In this document: piece by piece, positions 32,885-43,765 of the stretch
Position numbering within the stretch: position 1 is the first letter of the stretch
Layout: each line of letters opens with the position of its first letter
DNA from: Physella acuta
Lineage: Eukaryota; Mollusca; Gastropoda; Physidae
DNA: 64,000 bases
Assembly: GCF_028476545.1 (NCBI RefSeq)
Contig: NW_026732996.1
Location: 246,501 to 310,500, forward strand
Reading direction: 5' to 3'
Made by a program: the position numbers and the translations under genes
The notes under the pieces: generated by a model
Database searches by the model: none
Seen by the model: only the letters and a program-made list of their open reading frames with translations
What the model was told of the DNA's origin: nothing

Positions 32885-33415
32885 GTTGCGCATTTTTCTG
32901 TTTGCGCTTTTTTCCGTTTGCGCTTTTTTCTGTGTGCGCTTTTTTCTGTTTGCGCTTTTTTCCGTTTGCGCTTTTTTCTGTTTGCGCTTTTTTCTGTGTG
33001 CGCTTTTTTCCGTTTGCGCTTTTTTCCGTTTGCGCTTTTTTCTGTGTGTGCTTTTTTTCTGTTTGCGCTTTTTTCCGTTTGCGCTTTTTTCTGTTTGCGC
33101 TTTTTTCCGTTTGCTCTTTTTTCTGTTTGCGCTTTTTTCTGTGTGCGCTTTTTTCTTTTTGCGCTTTTTTCTCTTTGCGCTTTTTTCCGTGTGCGCTTTT
33201 TTCTCTTTGCGCTTTTTTCCGTGTGCGCTTTTTTCTGTTTGCGCTTTTTTCTGTGTGCGCTTTTTTCTCTTTGCGCTTTTTTCTCTTTGCGCTTTTTTCC
33301 GTGTGCGCTTTTTTCTCTTTGCGCTTTTTTCCGCGTGCGCTTATTTCCGTTGCGCTTTTTGTTTTGCGCTTTTTCCGTTGCGCTTTTTTCCGTTGCGGTT
33401 CTTTCCGGCCACCAA
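32885..33415 (+). repeat. 16-bp minisatellite, ~33 units (tgcgcttttttctgtt)
   Basis: A regular 16-bp unit tgcgcttttttc(t/c)g(t/c)(t/g)... repeats for about 530 bp. Because 16 is not a multiple of three, all three forward frames stay open and give the same 16-residue Cys/Phe/Leu/Arg-rich repeat shifted in phase. This is a sign of simple repetition, not of coding. Confidence 0.95.
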
Positions 33416-34060
33416 TTTTTTAAAATGAATTATTTGAACCGTAAGACCAATATTCTAGACATGTATTTAGACTATTATTCAGAATGTTCCACCTATTAGT
33501 TTTAGTTTTTCCATTTGATTGAAAAGCTTGATTTTATACAACGATATATTTCACAATCTTTTGACAACTTAGAAGTATCGCAACCAATGTAAAAAATTAT
33601 TTAGTATTTAGTAAGTTTATTTTTCTAAAAAAAAAATGTATGTTAATCAATTCGTGGAATTAGGACAACGTGACGTCACACTGTCTCTACCCCCCCTCCC
33701 CCTCGTCACACATCGTCACAAAAGTCTGTCGTCACACATCGTCACAAAAGTCTGAACCCCCTCCATCCCCTAGGCGTGTGACGTCATTTATGGACGACCC
33801 CTTAGTGCTTGTTGTTTTGGTTGGTTAGGATAATGTTTAGAGTTAGGTTTATAGAATCTATATCTTTCCTCAAAATATTTGTATATAGACATTTAATTTG
33901 AAATTTAATATTATTTTCTGCTGAATAAACACGCGTCACGGCCCTTTAAGGAAACGTTTTTAACAAAAGCTAGTGCAGTGCCTAGCCGACACGACTAGTT
34001 TATACAAAGGCTTAAATCAAGTTCGGGAGGATGGGGACTTTTTACTATTTCTGCAACCAA
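33416..34060. repeat. Spacer with a gtgacgtcac MITE-like piece (33660-33805)
   Basis: 'ggacaacgtgacgtcacac' at 33662 and 'gtgtgacgtcatttatgg' at 33775 have inverted 'gtgacgtcac' cores about 110 bp apart, with 'gtcacacatcgtcacaaaag' repeated twice between them. This resembles a widespread invertebrate MITE end ('gtcgtccataaatgacgtca'), but the element is not fully defined. The remainder is unremarkable. Confidence 0.45.
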
Positions 34061-34061
34061 C

Positions 34062-34275
34062 TTGATCAGTGTTTCTTCCAGACTTTTTTCTCCGGGGGGA
34101 GGGGGCACTTGAAATTTTCGGGGAGGGGGGGGGCGGTAAACTTTCTTCGGGGGGGGGGGGGCGGACATTGTTAAAAGTATATATTTTCTTTATAAATTAT
34201 ATAAATTTCATTTCGTTCGGGGGGGGGGGGGGCGGTAAAAAATTTTCGGGGGGGGGGGGGGCTTTGCCCAGAATT
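34062..34275 (+). repeat. Repeat C relative with poly-G tracts
   Basis: 'cagtgtttcttccagac' and several G runs with 'attttcgggg', as in repeat C. It includes 'gttaaaagtatatattttct', shared with 10355-10375. Confidence 0.6.
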
Positions 34276-35125
34276 TTAAGTAATAAATTAATAGAACCTA
34301 GTAAGCTAATGAGTAACTAAGCATAGCTTGAAATTGTTTTATTTAATTTAAAAAAGCTAAGCTTTGATCTATTTCATGTTTCTTTTATAGATCTACTTTA
34401 GTAGGCCTAAATAGATCTAGATCTAGATTCTTAGATCTACTACTAGATCTAGATTAGATGTAGATCTAAATAGGCACTAAAACTAAAAGTGTTAATATTT
34501 AGCAACTAAATCCGGTTTAGGCTATTCAGAAGCATTATGGGACAATGCGCATGCCCAGAATACAATCGGCCATGATACACATATATATATACACACATAG
34601 TAAATCTTGATCTAGATGAAAATATAGAATGGAATCTCGTATTAAAATATTCTACTTAATGCGAATATTGCATTGTGTAAGATTCAGTCATGTTAACGGA
34701 GACACTTATTGTCCAAATACTGTTCTTATTTAAGATAAAGGTACCGTTTCCCTTTCCACTTTAACTTAATTATGACTTAATAGTAGAATAGTTGAGAGTA
34801 GTGAGTAGGGTAGGGAGTTTAGTCTCAGTTTAGTAAAGTTTAGTTATATAGTTAGTCTAGATCTAGAATCTAGATCTAGATTTTCTAGTAAAGTCTAGTT
34901 CTATTAGTAGTATTAGTAATCTAGATTCTAGAAACTAAACATGGAATTATATTGGATCTAGAGTCTAGTCTAGCTAGACTCTAGAGAATGAGATCTAGAT
35001 TTAGATCTAGCTACACTTCTCTTGATTTGGTAATCTACTCTTGATTTGGTAATCTAGATTAATCTAGATCTATCTATTATCTAATAGTATCTATATCTAG
35101 GCCTAGACTAGATTCTAGATCTATT
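34276..35125. other. AT-rich stretch dominated by tctagatct motifs
   Basis: Dense 'ctagatctaga' type simple sequence. One NRF-1-like site (tgcgcatgccca, 34546-34557) is present. No gene seen. Confidence 0.5.
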
Positions 35126-35698
35126 GGTAATCTATCGGTTTAGGTACGAAAATCCCCGCGACTAGTAATGTGAAAAACAGGTGACTCCTTACATTTTAAT
35201 AATTATTTCACATTTTGAGGAGGATTTAATCGGATTTATGTTTTGAAAAATACAAAAATGGTTCCTTGTTTCATTTATGTACCTGTTTTTAAACAATTAT
35301 ATTAAAACTTTTCAGTAATAAATGAACACTAGCGATGTTTCCAACAGATGCAACCATGCTCATTTACTATAGCAGCCATCTTGTTAAAGTTTTATTTTTA
35401 TAAGACTTACAGCGCAAGATTCAGGGGGAAGTCACTCTTTTACAAATGGCTGCTGTTTATATAGCTAATCTTGCTTGCAGACACTGCTGTTTAAAGTTAA
35501 TTTCTGGCCTATATTGATATATTTAGCCATTGATTTAGGTTTATTAGGCCTATTCATTTATCTATAGGGCCTAATATTTGACACAAACATATCACAATAT
35601 AGTCAATATACTTCTATTACAGCCTTGACAATGAGGTAACATTTTCGTACATTAATAGCCGCGGGGGCGATTTTACGTACCCAAAACGATAGAATACC
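35126..35698. mobile_element. MITE L, copy 1
   Basis: The left end ggtaatctatcggtttagg and the reverse complement of the right end, ggtattctatcgttttggg, agree at 16 of 19 bases. The similarity continues through 'tacg.aaaatc.cc.cg' for about 55 bp. The interior contains 'caaatggctgctgttta' and 'atcttgcttgca'. A diverged second copy follows at 35978-36435. Confidence 0.7.
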
Positions 35699-35977
35699 GA
35701 TCTATTCTATAGGCCTAGGCCTATATAATATATTTTATAATTTTACATAGGCCCTAGGGCCTAAATAAAAAAAATTCTAGGCCTAATAATCTAGAATTAA
35801 GAATTCTAGATTCCAGATAGATCTAGATTGAATCTAGACTTTAGATCTAGTTTAGTTATTTTTAGTAGAAACTAGATTCTAGCAGTCGATGAGTAGATCT
35901 AGAACTAGAAATCTAGAGTCTAGACTAGATCTTTAATTTATTTAGTATTTAGATCTGTCTAGCAACTATGGAAATCT
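35699..35977. other. Spacer between MITE L copies
   Basis: tctagatct/aggcct-rich simple sequence; nothing else seen. Confidence 0.5.
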
Positions 35978-36435
35978 AATAATCTATTGTTTTAAAACTT
36001 TTAGGAACGTAATATCGGCCGAGCCTAGTAACATTTTTAGAAAGATTTATTATTTTAAACAGTTGTATTAAAATTTTTCATTTAAAAATAAATATTAGCA
36101 ATGTTTTTATCAGATGCAACAGAGCTAATTTACTTTAGAAGCCATCTTAAGTTTTTGGTAACATTTTAGCTAGAGATTCAGGGGAAACCACTCTAATTTA
36201 CATATGGCTGCTGTTTACGTAGCAAATCTTGCTTGCAAACAAGGCTGTTTAACGTTAATGTCTGGCCTTAATTGATATATTAAGAGATTGCTTTTGGTTT
36301 ATTATTCAATTATCTGGTATATTTGAAAAAAAAATATAATAATATACTACTTGTATTAAAGCCATATTAATGAGCCACCTTTCTCGCACATTAATAGCTT
36401 CTGCTGATTTTACATACCTAGAACAATAGATTACC
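35978..36435. mobile_element. MITE L, copy 2 (diverged)
   Basis: Collinear with copy 1 ('atatggctgctgttta', 'caaatcttgcttgcaaac'), with worn inverted ends ('taatctattgttt' left, 'aacaatagattacc' right). The two copies lie in the same orientation, 280 bp apart. Confidence 0.65.
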
Positions 36436-36527
36436 GTAACTGTTTAGAATTTTAGATCTAGATCTAGAACAGGTTACAGTACTAACAGTAGGATCATAAT
36501 TAAAGGCAGATGCTAGCCAGAAAGAGA

Positions 36528-36646
36528 TACGCATGCGCAATGTAGAGAAACCACGACTTGCCTTCGCTGCGATGTTTTTTGATGGTACTGCGCATGTGTG
36601 TGTTTACAACCGCAGAACCCTAGCCATAGGTCACTGCGCATGCGCA
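36528..36646. promoter_or_regulatory. Cluster of NRF-1-like motifs, candidate promoter
   Basis: tgcgcatgcgca at 36635-36646 is a perfect match to the NRF-1 consensus YGCGCAYGCGCR. tacgcatgcgca at 36528-36539 has one mismatch and tgcgcatgtgtg at 36589-36600 two. The 120 bp are CpG-richer than the surroundings. Position 7 kb upstream of the MBD-gene coding start makes it a candidate for that gene's promoter, but no transcript evidence is available. Confidence 0.45.
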
Positions 36647-36831
36647 GAACTATCTTTTGCTGACTAGGTGTAGACATTGGGGCGAAAAATCTTTTTCTGA
36701 GTAGTCACTTCGTAGTAAATAATATTCTGACTCTTTTTTTAGAATAATTAGGGCCTATGCTTTGTTTACATTGTTTTAAATTAAATTTTTCATTAGATCA
36801 GGTTTAGTAGTTACAGGATTCCAGCAATTTA

Positions 36832-37390
36832 CCAGCACAGTTTCTTCCAGGCATTTCTCTCGGGAGGGGGGACGGGGGACAATGGAGTAGGGGCCAAACA
36901 AAATGGAATTTATTAGATTTTTCATTAAATTTTTAATTAAAATTTTCTGTTACTTATGTACCATTACAAACCATATGGCAGGAAACAGATTCAACCCTCA
37001 AGCATCTACTTTTAGGGTCGATTTTCGCCAATTTTCAAAGTAACAATTATTGACATATTATATATCAATTTTGTTGCTTAACAATCGAGGAATTCAAAAA
37101 TATAAAAATTAATAGCACTAGACATTTACATCACGTTCAAAATGTAGATTAACCACACTCACTCAACTGAGATTTTTTTTTACATCTAAATGTAGTGAGG
37201 TCTAAAAATCCACGAAATTCACAAAATTAACAATATAATTACACAGAAATGTCACTTAGGCATACATTTATTTGTAAATGTGTCAAACTTTACAAAATAT
37301 ACCAGTTTATAGCTTATTTCTATAATTATTCTTGAGAAAAAAAACGACCGCCCTCCCCTTTAAAATTCTGGCTTTTAGAAACACTCTGGG
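36832..37390. repeat. Possible repeat C-type MITE with inverted ends
   Basis: Left 'cagtttcttccaggcattt' and right 'ttctggcttttagaaacactc' look like worn inverted copies of 'agtgtttcttccaga', about 550 bp apart. No target duplication was seen. Confidence 0.4.
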
Positions 37391-38912
37391 GAAGAAAAAA
37401 ATAACAGAGTTAAATATAGATCTAGAAGGTCTATATAAAAAACATAATTAATAAAATATGTCTATATGCCAATTTTTAATATAGTTGCAGCATTTACATG
37501 GCTAGTTATAATTGTTTAGTACTTTAAACATTAATTTAAAGTTACGACTCTCTGTGGCGTCTTTCAAGTGTAGTGTCAGTGTAGGAGTGTAGGTGAACAG
37601 GGTGTTAGGGCCTGATACGATTTCATTAGAATTGGTAATGAACAGAATGTATAATTAGAACTGGCATATAAAAACAATGTTGATAATAGATGCAGTTGTT
37701 TTAATGCTACTTATAATAGATCAAAATGACAAACATAATTAAAACCCAAGAATCTGGAAGCGCTGACCTCATTTTACTGACACGGTTGTCAAATAGTAAG
37801 TCTAGATCTAGATCTAAAAAATAGATCTAGATTTACGTAATTTTGAAAATACGCTAGATCTAGATGCAAAATCACTTTTAAAAACTGAAGTTAGTGATTA
37901 GATCTATAATGAAATTGAAATCAACAACTGATATGTAAGTATCTTTTGATTAAAAAAAAATACGCTTAGTTCTAAGAAAAAAAAAATTCTATGGTGTACT
38001 CGATCCCTATCCCAAAACGTGCCAGCCATATCGCATGCGTAGTCAGCTACTCAGCTGCTTATCAAATCGATGAATTTTAAAATTATATAATAAAAGTAGG
38101 TCACCCTAAAAAAAAGAGTAAAATGGCTCCCGTTTTCACGACAGCCGTCACTCGATTCATAATTTACAGAGTTATAAAGTTCTACTTTCTTTTGGCTATA
38201 GATTTAAAGAAATATTAATTTGTTATTTCTCATGCGTTCCAACAATTGTACCTAATTTTAATAAACATTGGATTAGTAAGGACTCGATTCTTTTTAGAAT
38301 TAGCCCTCGACACTATACAGACTATTGCGAAGAAACAGACTCGCGCGAATGTCGTGCGTAAGCTGGTTCAGTGGGCGAAGATTAGAACCCAATCAGACGG
38401 AAAATTTTTACTTTGAAATAATTACATTATCAATTAATTTCGATTTAAAACAAATGGCTTAAAGTCAAAAGTAAACTAAAATTTAAAAACTTTGTTATTC
38501 GCAGTGTACTCAAGATTCTCGTGTTTTAAAGATAAGTCTAGTTTTACTACGCGTGCGTGCATGGTGCGAATATCGATTTTCCCCGACAGAAAATCATAAA
38601 AAAATTTTTTTAAAGTATCTACGGCAAAATAATACTTATATTTTACAGAATTAAATACATTTAACTAAACTGTTATTTAAGTACATGCCTCGGAGGAAAA
38701 AAATACAATTTTATATCCGTAAAAAATTAACTGAAATCCCCGCTTTCAACGACGCCGATGTGTCGTAATTATGGCCATTCACTTTGTTCAAATTAAAGTA
38801 AAAAACACATTCAAATATACTTTTTTTTACTTTCATAATTTACAGCAATCATTTCTAATGAAAAATCCATAAAAATAATAGTTATTTTTACAAAATAGTA
38901 TTTCTTACCTTA
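37391..38912. other. No gene recognised; scattered CpG-rich patches
   Basis: Mostly AT-rich. Patches near 38024 (tatcgcatgcgtag), 38345 (ctcgcgcgaatgtcgtgcgt) and 38551 (ctacgcgtgcgtgc) are CpG-rich and could contain untranslated first exons of a gene, but nothing can be defined. Confidence 0.4.
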
Positions 38913-39160
38913 TTAGTGCAGTACACGTACTTTTCCAAGTAGATCCATTCCGTCCAGATTTGCATACTTCGCATCCTTCGCCGCGGCACAAAATGTCATA
39001 AAAAACGTATTCCACAAAAATGTTTCTAACGAAGCTTGTAAAAACATAGCTCTATTTATCAGTATAAACAAAATCCCCGAACGATGTCTGGTTAGAAAGT
39101 TTATGAACGGCGAAGATCGAATATGCATTTTCCGGTACTAATCTGTTTCCTGCCATATCA
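38913..39160 (-). repeat. Diverged duplicate pair, member 1
   Basis: On the - strand it begins with a 'atggcaggaaacagatta' motif, continuing with sequence homologous to 39597-39835. Translated pieces share 'FV.NIF...VF.DIL', so the ancestral unit may have been coding. No protein family was recognised and the two copies do not share one intact frame. Confidence 0.45.
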
Positions 39161-39596
39161 CTTACTGGTTAATTTGAGGCTAAATTTAATGGTCTAGCTT
39201 AATTAGGGGCCAAGAAAACAAACAAAAACAAAATGACCTAATAACTGCTTAAAACGTGAAACTCTTTTTTCGCCATCAAAAATGGCCAAAAAGTTATTTT
39301 GGTTTGTGTTCTCTATTTTTAGCATGATGTCATGTCTATTATGACAACATAGGCTATTTTACTTAACAATAAACCCAAACATCTTGTTAGTAATAAAACT
39401 TAATAGGCCCATTCACATGTTTATTAAAGAAATATCAAACAAAATAGATAATGTTGATAATAAAATTAATAGGCCTATCCTAAACTAAAAATAGATCTGA
39501 CAAAAATCTAGATCTAGTCCTTGTAACTGTTAAGACAATACAGTATAGGTCAGATAATAAACTTTTTTTTTAAACTTTAAGATTAATACTACTTAA
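39161..39596. other. No gene or named repeat seen
   Basis: AT-rich spacer between the two duplicates. Confidence 0.4.
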
Positions 39597-39835
39597 TTAT
39601 TTTAGAAGTATAAGTAAACCCAAGTAGTTGCCTTCCGTCGTGCTTTCGCGTCCTTTGCAGAAGCTTAAAATATCGTCAAAAACTAATCCTGCAAAAATAT
39701 TGTACACGAAGCGTCCACAGACATTGTTCGATATATCAATATCAGCAATGCCTTGTTTAGATGATTTTAAACGACAAAGATCAAATATGCAATTTGCGGG
39801 GGGATCTGTTTTCCGCCATATTGTAACAACATCGT
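39597..39835 (-). repeat. Diverged duplicate pair, member 2
   Basis: On the - strand 'atggcggaaaacagatc' starts the homologous block. A - strand frame from about 39830 down reads RFVYNIFAGLVFDDILSFCK, against the related SFVRNIFVEYVFYDIL in member 1. Unknown family. Confidence 0.45.
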
Positions 39836-41225
39836 TCACTTTGTACAAAAAAAAACTGTATTGGTTACATTTACTTTTAATATTCATATGAAGCTAACTG
39901 ATGAGGAAATGTGTTTTAAAAATAAATTCATGGTATATTTAAGCAGAGGATGGGATTATGTAACCTGATAGTGATAGCTATATAACAATGGAGGATCATT
40001 TAAAATACTACCAATAACTTCAGCTTAAACAAGTATCGTATTATAGATTAAAATGGTGTTAAAAAATGATTTCTTATCACATGGATTTTCAGATGGTCTA
40101 AAGAAAATTGAAGGGGTATTACCAGGGATTAGACTTCCGATATTTAGTGCAAATCAGACTTTTCCTTTTCCATGCATTTTTCCTTCGCTAATTCCATTTT
40201 CTCCTAATTTTTCCTCAGATTTTTTATTTTTGCAGATTTTTCACGAAATTAAAAAAAAATTAGGAATAAAAACGTAAATAGCCTTTACAGAAACAGCCTA
40301 CATGCGTATTCCACGTATTCCTATAGAGTATTACAGATTTACAGTACAGGTATTAGGTCAAACGGGCAATCAAATATGCTCATTTCTTTTCAGTTGGACA
40401 ATTGCGCTAGGTCTGACAGTGCTAGATTAAGATAAAATGTAGGTCAAGGTTCAGAATCTCGTCAGATTTACAAATTTTTCAGAATGCAACTTTTGTTAGT
40501 CAAAATTTTCCGCTGGTATTTTAAGTTAAGTATTTATCAAGAACACTGAAATAAGTTATCTAAAATAATACAGCTCTTCAAATGAAATTCACATCTCCCA
40601 AGCTTGGTTTCTTGACTGTTAATCGAGGTGGATTAGTTACAGCTTAATTTATCTACCGGTATTAACTCTACCTTTTGTCTCTGCTTCTAATTCTATTTTA
40701 TTTCACAATCTGTAATTTATATTAAATTATATAGGTGACTTTGTGTAGCAACTGTGGCTCTTTGGGTCCTCACCATAACCCCTAGTGCAAGTTTGGTACT
40801 GCTTGTTTTACTGAAGGCATTTTTATTTTCCCCCAAATATATGTTCTTGTTATGACTTATTTTATAGCCTAGGCATACTGATTTCAAAACTAATGTGAAT
40901 TCAATGTGGCCTTGACCGTGACCTTTTGTGGAAGGAAAATATGAATATTTTTAATAACAATCTACAGGTATTCGAAAAGCATAAATTTAAACAAAGATGT
41001 TTATACAAATATTAATTCTTTCACTGTGTGTATAGGTGGTTCATACATACCTGTGATAGTGAGTTACTGAATACAAGAAATTGTGCCCCAGTATGCATAA
41101 CTAGATTACTTAATTTACACATTAATAATATGAATCCATCATTGAACGAGTGTACAGCCTACACTTAATCATAGAAAATACATTTGAGCACACCGACATA
41201 TCTTTCACTCACTTCACATTCTATG
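39836..41225. other. No gene or named repeat seen
   Basis: AT-rich sequence upstream of the MBD gene. The + strand frame at 40053-40277 (74 residues) has no recognisable similarity and is not called. Confidence 0.45.
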
Positions 41226-41790
41226 GTGACCGTCTAACATGTATTTAACCGGGTTATATTGTCCTTACCAATCCTATATTCTTAGACGTGTGACCTTGTT
41301 TTCTAAAACTGAGTTATTTAAATGTAAACAATGTCTGCGCTTGGATCATATTTATCGGGGCACGGGTTTACCTACTCTACAGCCAAGCATGCTGTATAAA
41401 AGCCTTGAGTATACATTAATCACTCACCATAATAGGGAGGTAAAACACTTCGGCAACCTCTCAGGTGTCAGGGAGGAGGAGCCTCTGGCTCTGTTTAATC
41501 ATCGAAATATGTGTGCCACCCTTGTCATTATTTGTAGGGTGCTCTTATATATAAAACTAACGTAGGTGCCATGTTGCTCATGGGAAAGCCCAGGGCACCA
41601 AATCACATCCTGCTGGGGCGACGCTAGTGCAAAATAGAAAAAAAAATTTTTCACAGGAACCTTCCCAGGAGTAGGCCCTATTCTCAACAACTTCATAAAG
41701 TTTCATCCTGATCGAATGAAAGGTGTAGTAATTGCATAAAAGACAACCAAGCAAAAAGACACACATACTATCATAAGGCATAATTTTAAA
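41226..41790 (-). mobile_element. Helitron M relative with one ~163 bp-type unit
   Basis: 'gtgaccttgttttctaaaac' with 'tgagttattta', 'gggcacgggtttacctac' and 'aggtgtcag' are shared with 61100-61270 and, in reverse, with 2480-2700. The following part (41580-41790) carries 'cttcataaagtttcat', 'gcataaaagac' and T/A-rich sequence, in reverse, of the tandem unit at 1193-2080. This ties the tandem units to the Helitron. Confidence 0.65.
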
Positions 41791-42206
41791 TTGAAAACGA
41801 GTACAACTAGATCATTACAGTTAAAATTAGCTTAATGTTAAAATAAAACTTCATTACTATGTTTGTTATATTGTAAAAATTTAATTTTTTAAGTTATAAG
41901 GTAAACATTAATTTTTGTTGTTTTGGGCCTTAATTATGATCTATTGATCAGTTATCTGTTATATTTTTCATATTTTTTAAAATATTTTTTACCTCATCAC
42001 CATATTACTAGTTTTGGCCAAATTTAAATCCCCAAACTGATACATTACCTAGTTAGTACTTAACTAGAATCACTAAATCTTCTAGAACTCCTCTTAGATC
42101 TAGATCTCTAGACTCATTGTAATCTATTTTCTATTGATCTAGTAGATATCTAGTTTATTATTTAGTAGACATATCTAATAATCTAAATACTAAAATAAAT
42201 TCTAGT
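41791..42206. other. No gene or named repeat seen
   Basis: AT-rich; tagatct motifs near 42090-42180. Confidence 0.45.
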
Positions 42207-42420
42207 CAGTAACGTATTCACACAACGTGTTTTTTACGAGTTGTCTTTTTACGAGACTTTAATGCTATACAACTTTTACGAGATTTTAATGCAAACAAAC
42301 AGACAAAGACTAAAAAGTAGAAAATAATAATCATTAAAAAAGTTTTAAAAAACCCACGTTTTCTGATTGAACTAAAAAGTAGAAAATAAATGTTATACAT
42401 CACAATAATGCAATAGACAT
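42207..42420 (+). mobile_element. Composite repeat, copy 3 (head and right arm missing)
   Basis: 'agtcagtaacgtattcacac' through 'acgagttgtctttttacgag' and 'acccacgttttctgattg', ending at 'cacaataatgca'. It matches 46010-46222 and lacks the tRNA-like head and the second palindrome arm, so it is not foldback. Confidence 0.8.
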
Positions 42421-42662
42421 AGATCTACAAAAGTTTTCAATACTCTAACTAAATTGAAATTTTATGTGACTTAAAAAAAAACATTAAAAACTCGGGAATT
42501 TCACTTCCAAAAATAATATTAGTCTATGACCTCTTGTCTTAGGTGTCATTAGGACTTGGATTTTAATTTAAAGATAAAATTTTATGTAATGAAATAGTTT
42601 TGGTTGGGTTTGTAAGGTCATATTTGTTTGTGTAATTTATTCGCAGTTTTTAATGAGGTTTA
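42421..42662. other. No gene or named repeat seen
   Basis: AT-rich spacer. Confidence 0.4.
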
Positions 42663-43108
42663 ACCATTAATGACTCATTTATTCTACCAAAAACGTCCCA
42701 ATGTAAGGAGCATACCTCTGTATGAACCCTTTCACAAAATATTTTTGTCTAAATGAAATTAATAATTAAGATAAAAACTTCTGGTTAGAATTAAATCTGG
42801 CTTTCCAACAGTATTACAGAGAATATAATATAGGCCTATTCAGTAGAAGAACAGTATAAAAATTAAAAATGTCAGAGAAAATCCTAAATGCATCAATTTG
42901 GGTAGTTAACTTTATTTTTGTCTTAACAACTATGTATCAAATTTAACAGTTGAATATCAATTTGGTTATGTTTAAGATATATAATTGGTAAAATACATGT
43001 CTAGATACGTTTTTAAGCATGCTTTTATTTTATTTTTAATTTTAAATCAACTAAAAAAGGACATGAGTCTAAAATTTCTGGATGAAAAGAGACTAATATT
43101 ATGTATAT
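42663..43108 (+). repeat. Dispersed repeat K, copy 2
   Basis: Collinear with 16105-16555 in the same orientation ('aaatctggctttccaacagt', 'gtcagagaaaatcctaaat', 'gagactaatattatgta'). Confidence 0.75.
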
Positions 43109-43759
43109 TTCAAAATTGCCTTTGAATCCAACTTCCTGTTTAGTTAAAAATTTGGAATTTTTAGGCTCCATTTTTATGAAACAAATTTAATTTTTCTATG
43201 CGTATCGTAAGCAGGCGTTACGGGCCATCATGGGTTGCGGGCATTATGGGTCATTAATGATTAAGCGCTCTTGAATAGTTGGGTAGGGGTCATCCTTACA
43301 CAATGTCATCCTTCCAAGGGGAGGGGGTGTGGAATTTTATGAGGATGTGTGGGAGGGGGGGGGTTCATAAGATGCAGTTACATGCTTATGCAAGTTTTAA
43401 AATGTTAGCAACTGAATTTTATCCTAAGATATTTTAATAATATTTTAACTAATAATGTTAATATTTTTTTTAATTAATGCACTTGAAAGCTTGCCATTAT
43501 AACAATTTTTGTGTCTAAAAAAGCAGTTATTACATTTTTTTTTTATTCTTCATCTGCTATAGCATGAAGTTAAAAGCCCAAGAATTACAAGATATTGACA
43601 AAGACAAGAAAAACAAAAGATATATGACATAAATAATGGAGAAACATTTAATATACAAACAGTTGCAAATTCTAAGTACTTGTAATAAAGCTGTCAGGCT
43701 TACTTTGTTACTGTCACCAACATAAAATATATTTTCTACGGTTGTGTTCTTGGTTTGAG
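43109..43759. other. Sequence upstream of the first identified MBD-gene coding exon
   Basis: No earlier coding exon is recognisable. 'gttcttggtttgag' ending at 43759 could be a 3' splice site just before the start codon; alternatively the exon continues upstream as 5' UTR. Confidence 0.4.
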
Positions 43760-43765
43760 GTAACA

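Noticed and set aside
32815-33499. Three overlapping + strand open frames of 189-218 codons
   Set aside because: They are the three phases of one 16-bp minisatellite; no start context, codon bias or homology.
40053-40277. 74-codon frame rich in Phe and Ser
   Set aside because: AT-rich low-complexity translation without homology or splice support.
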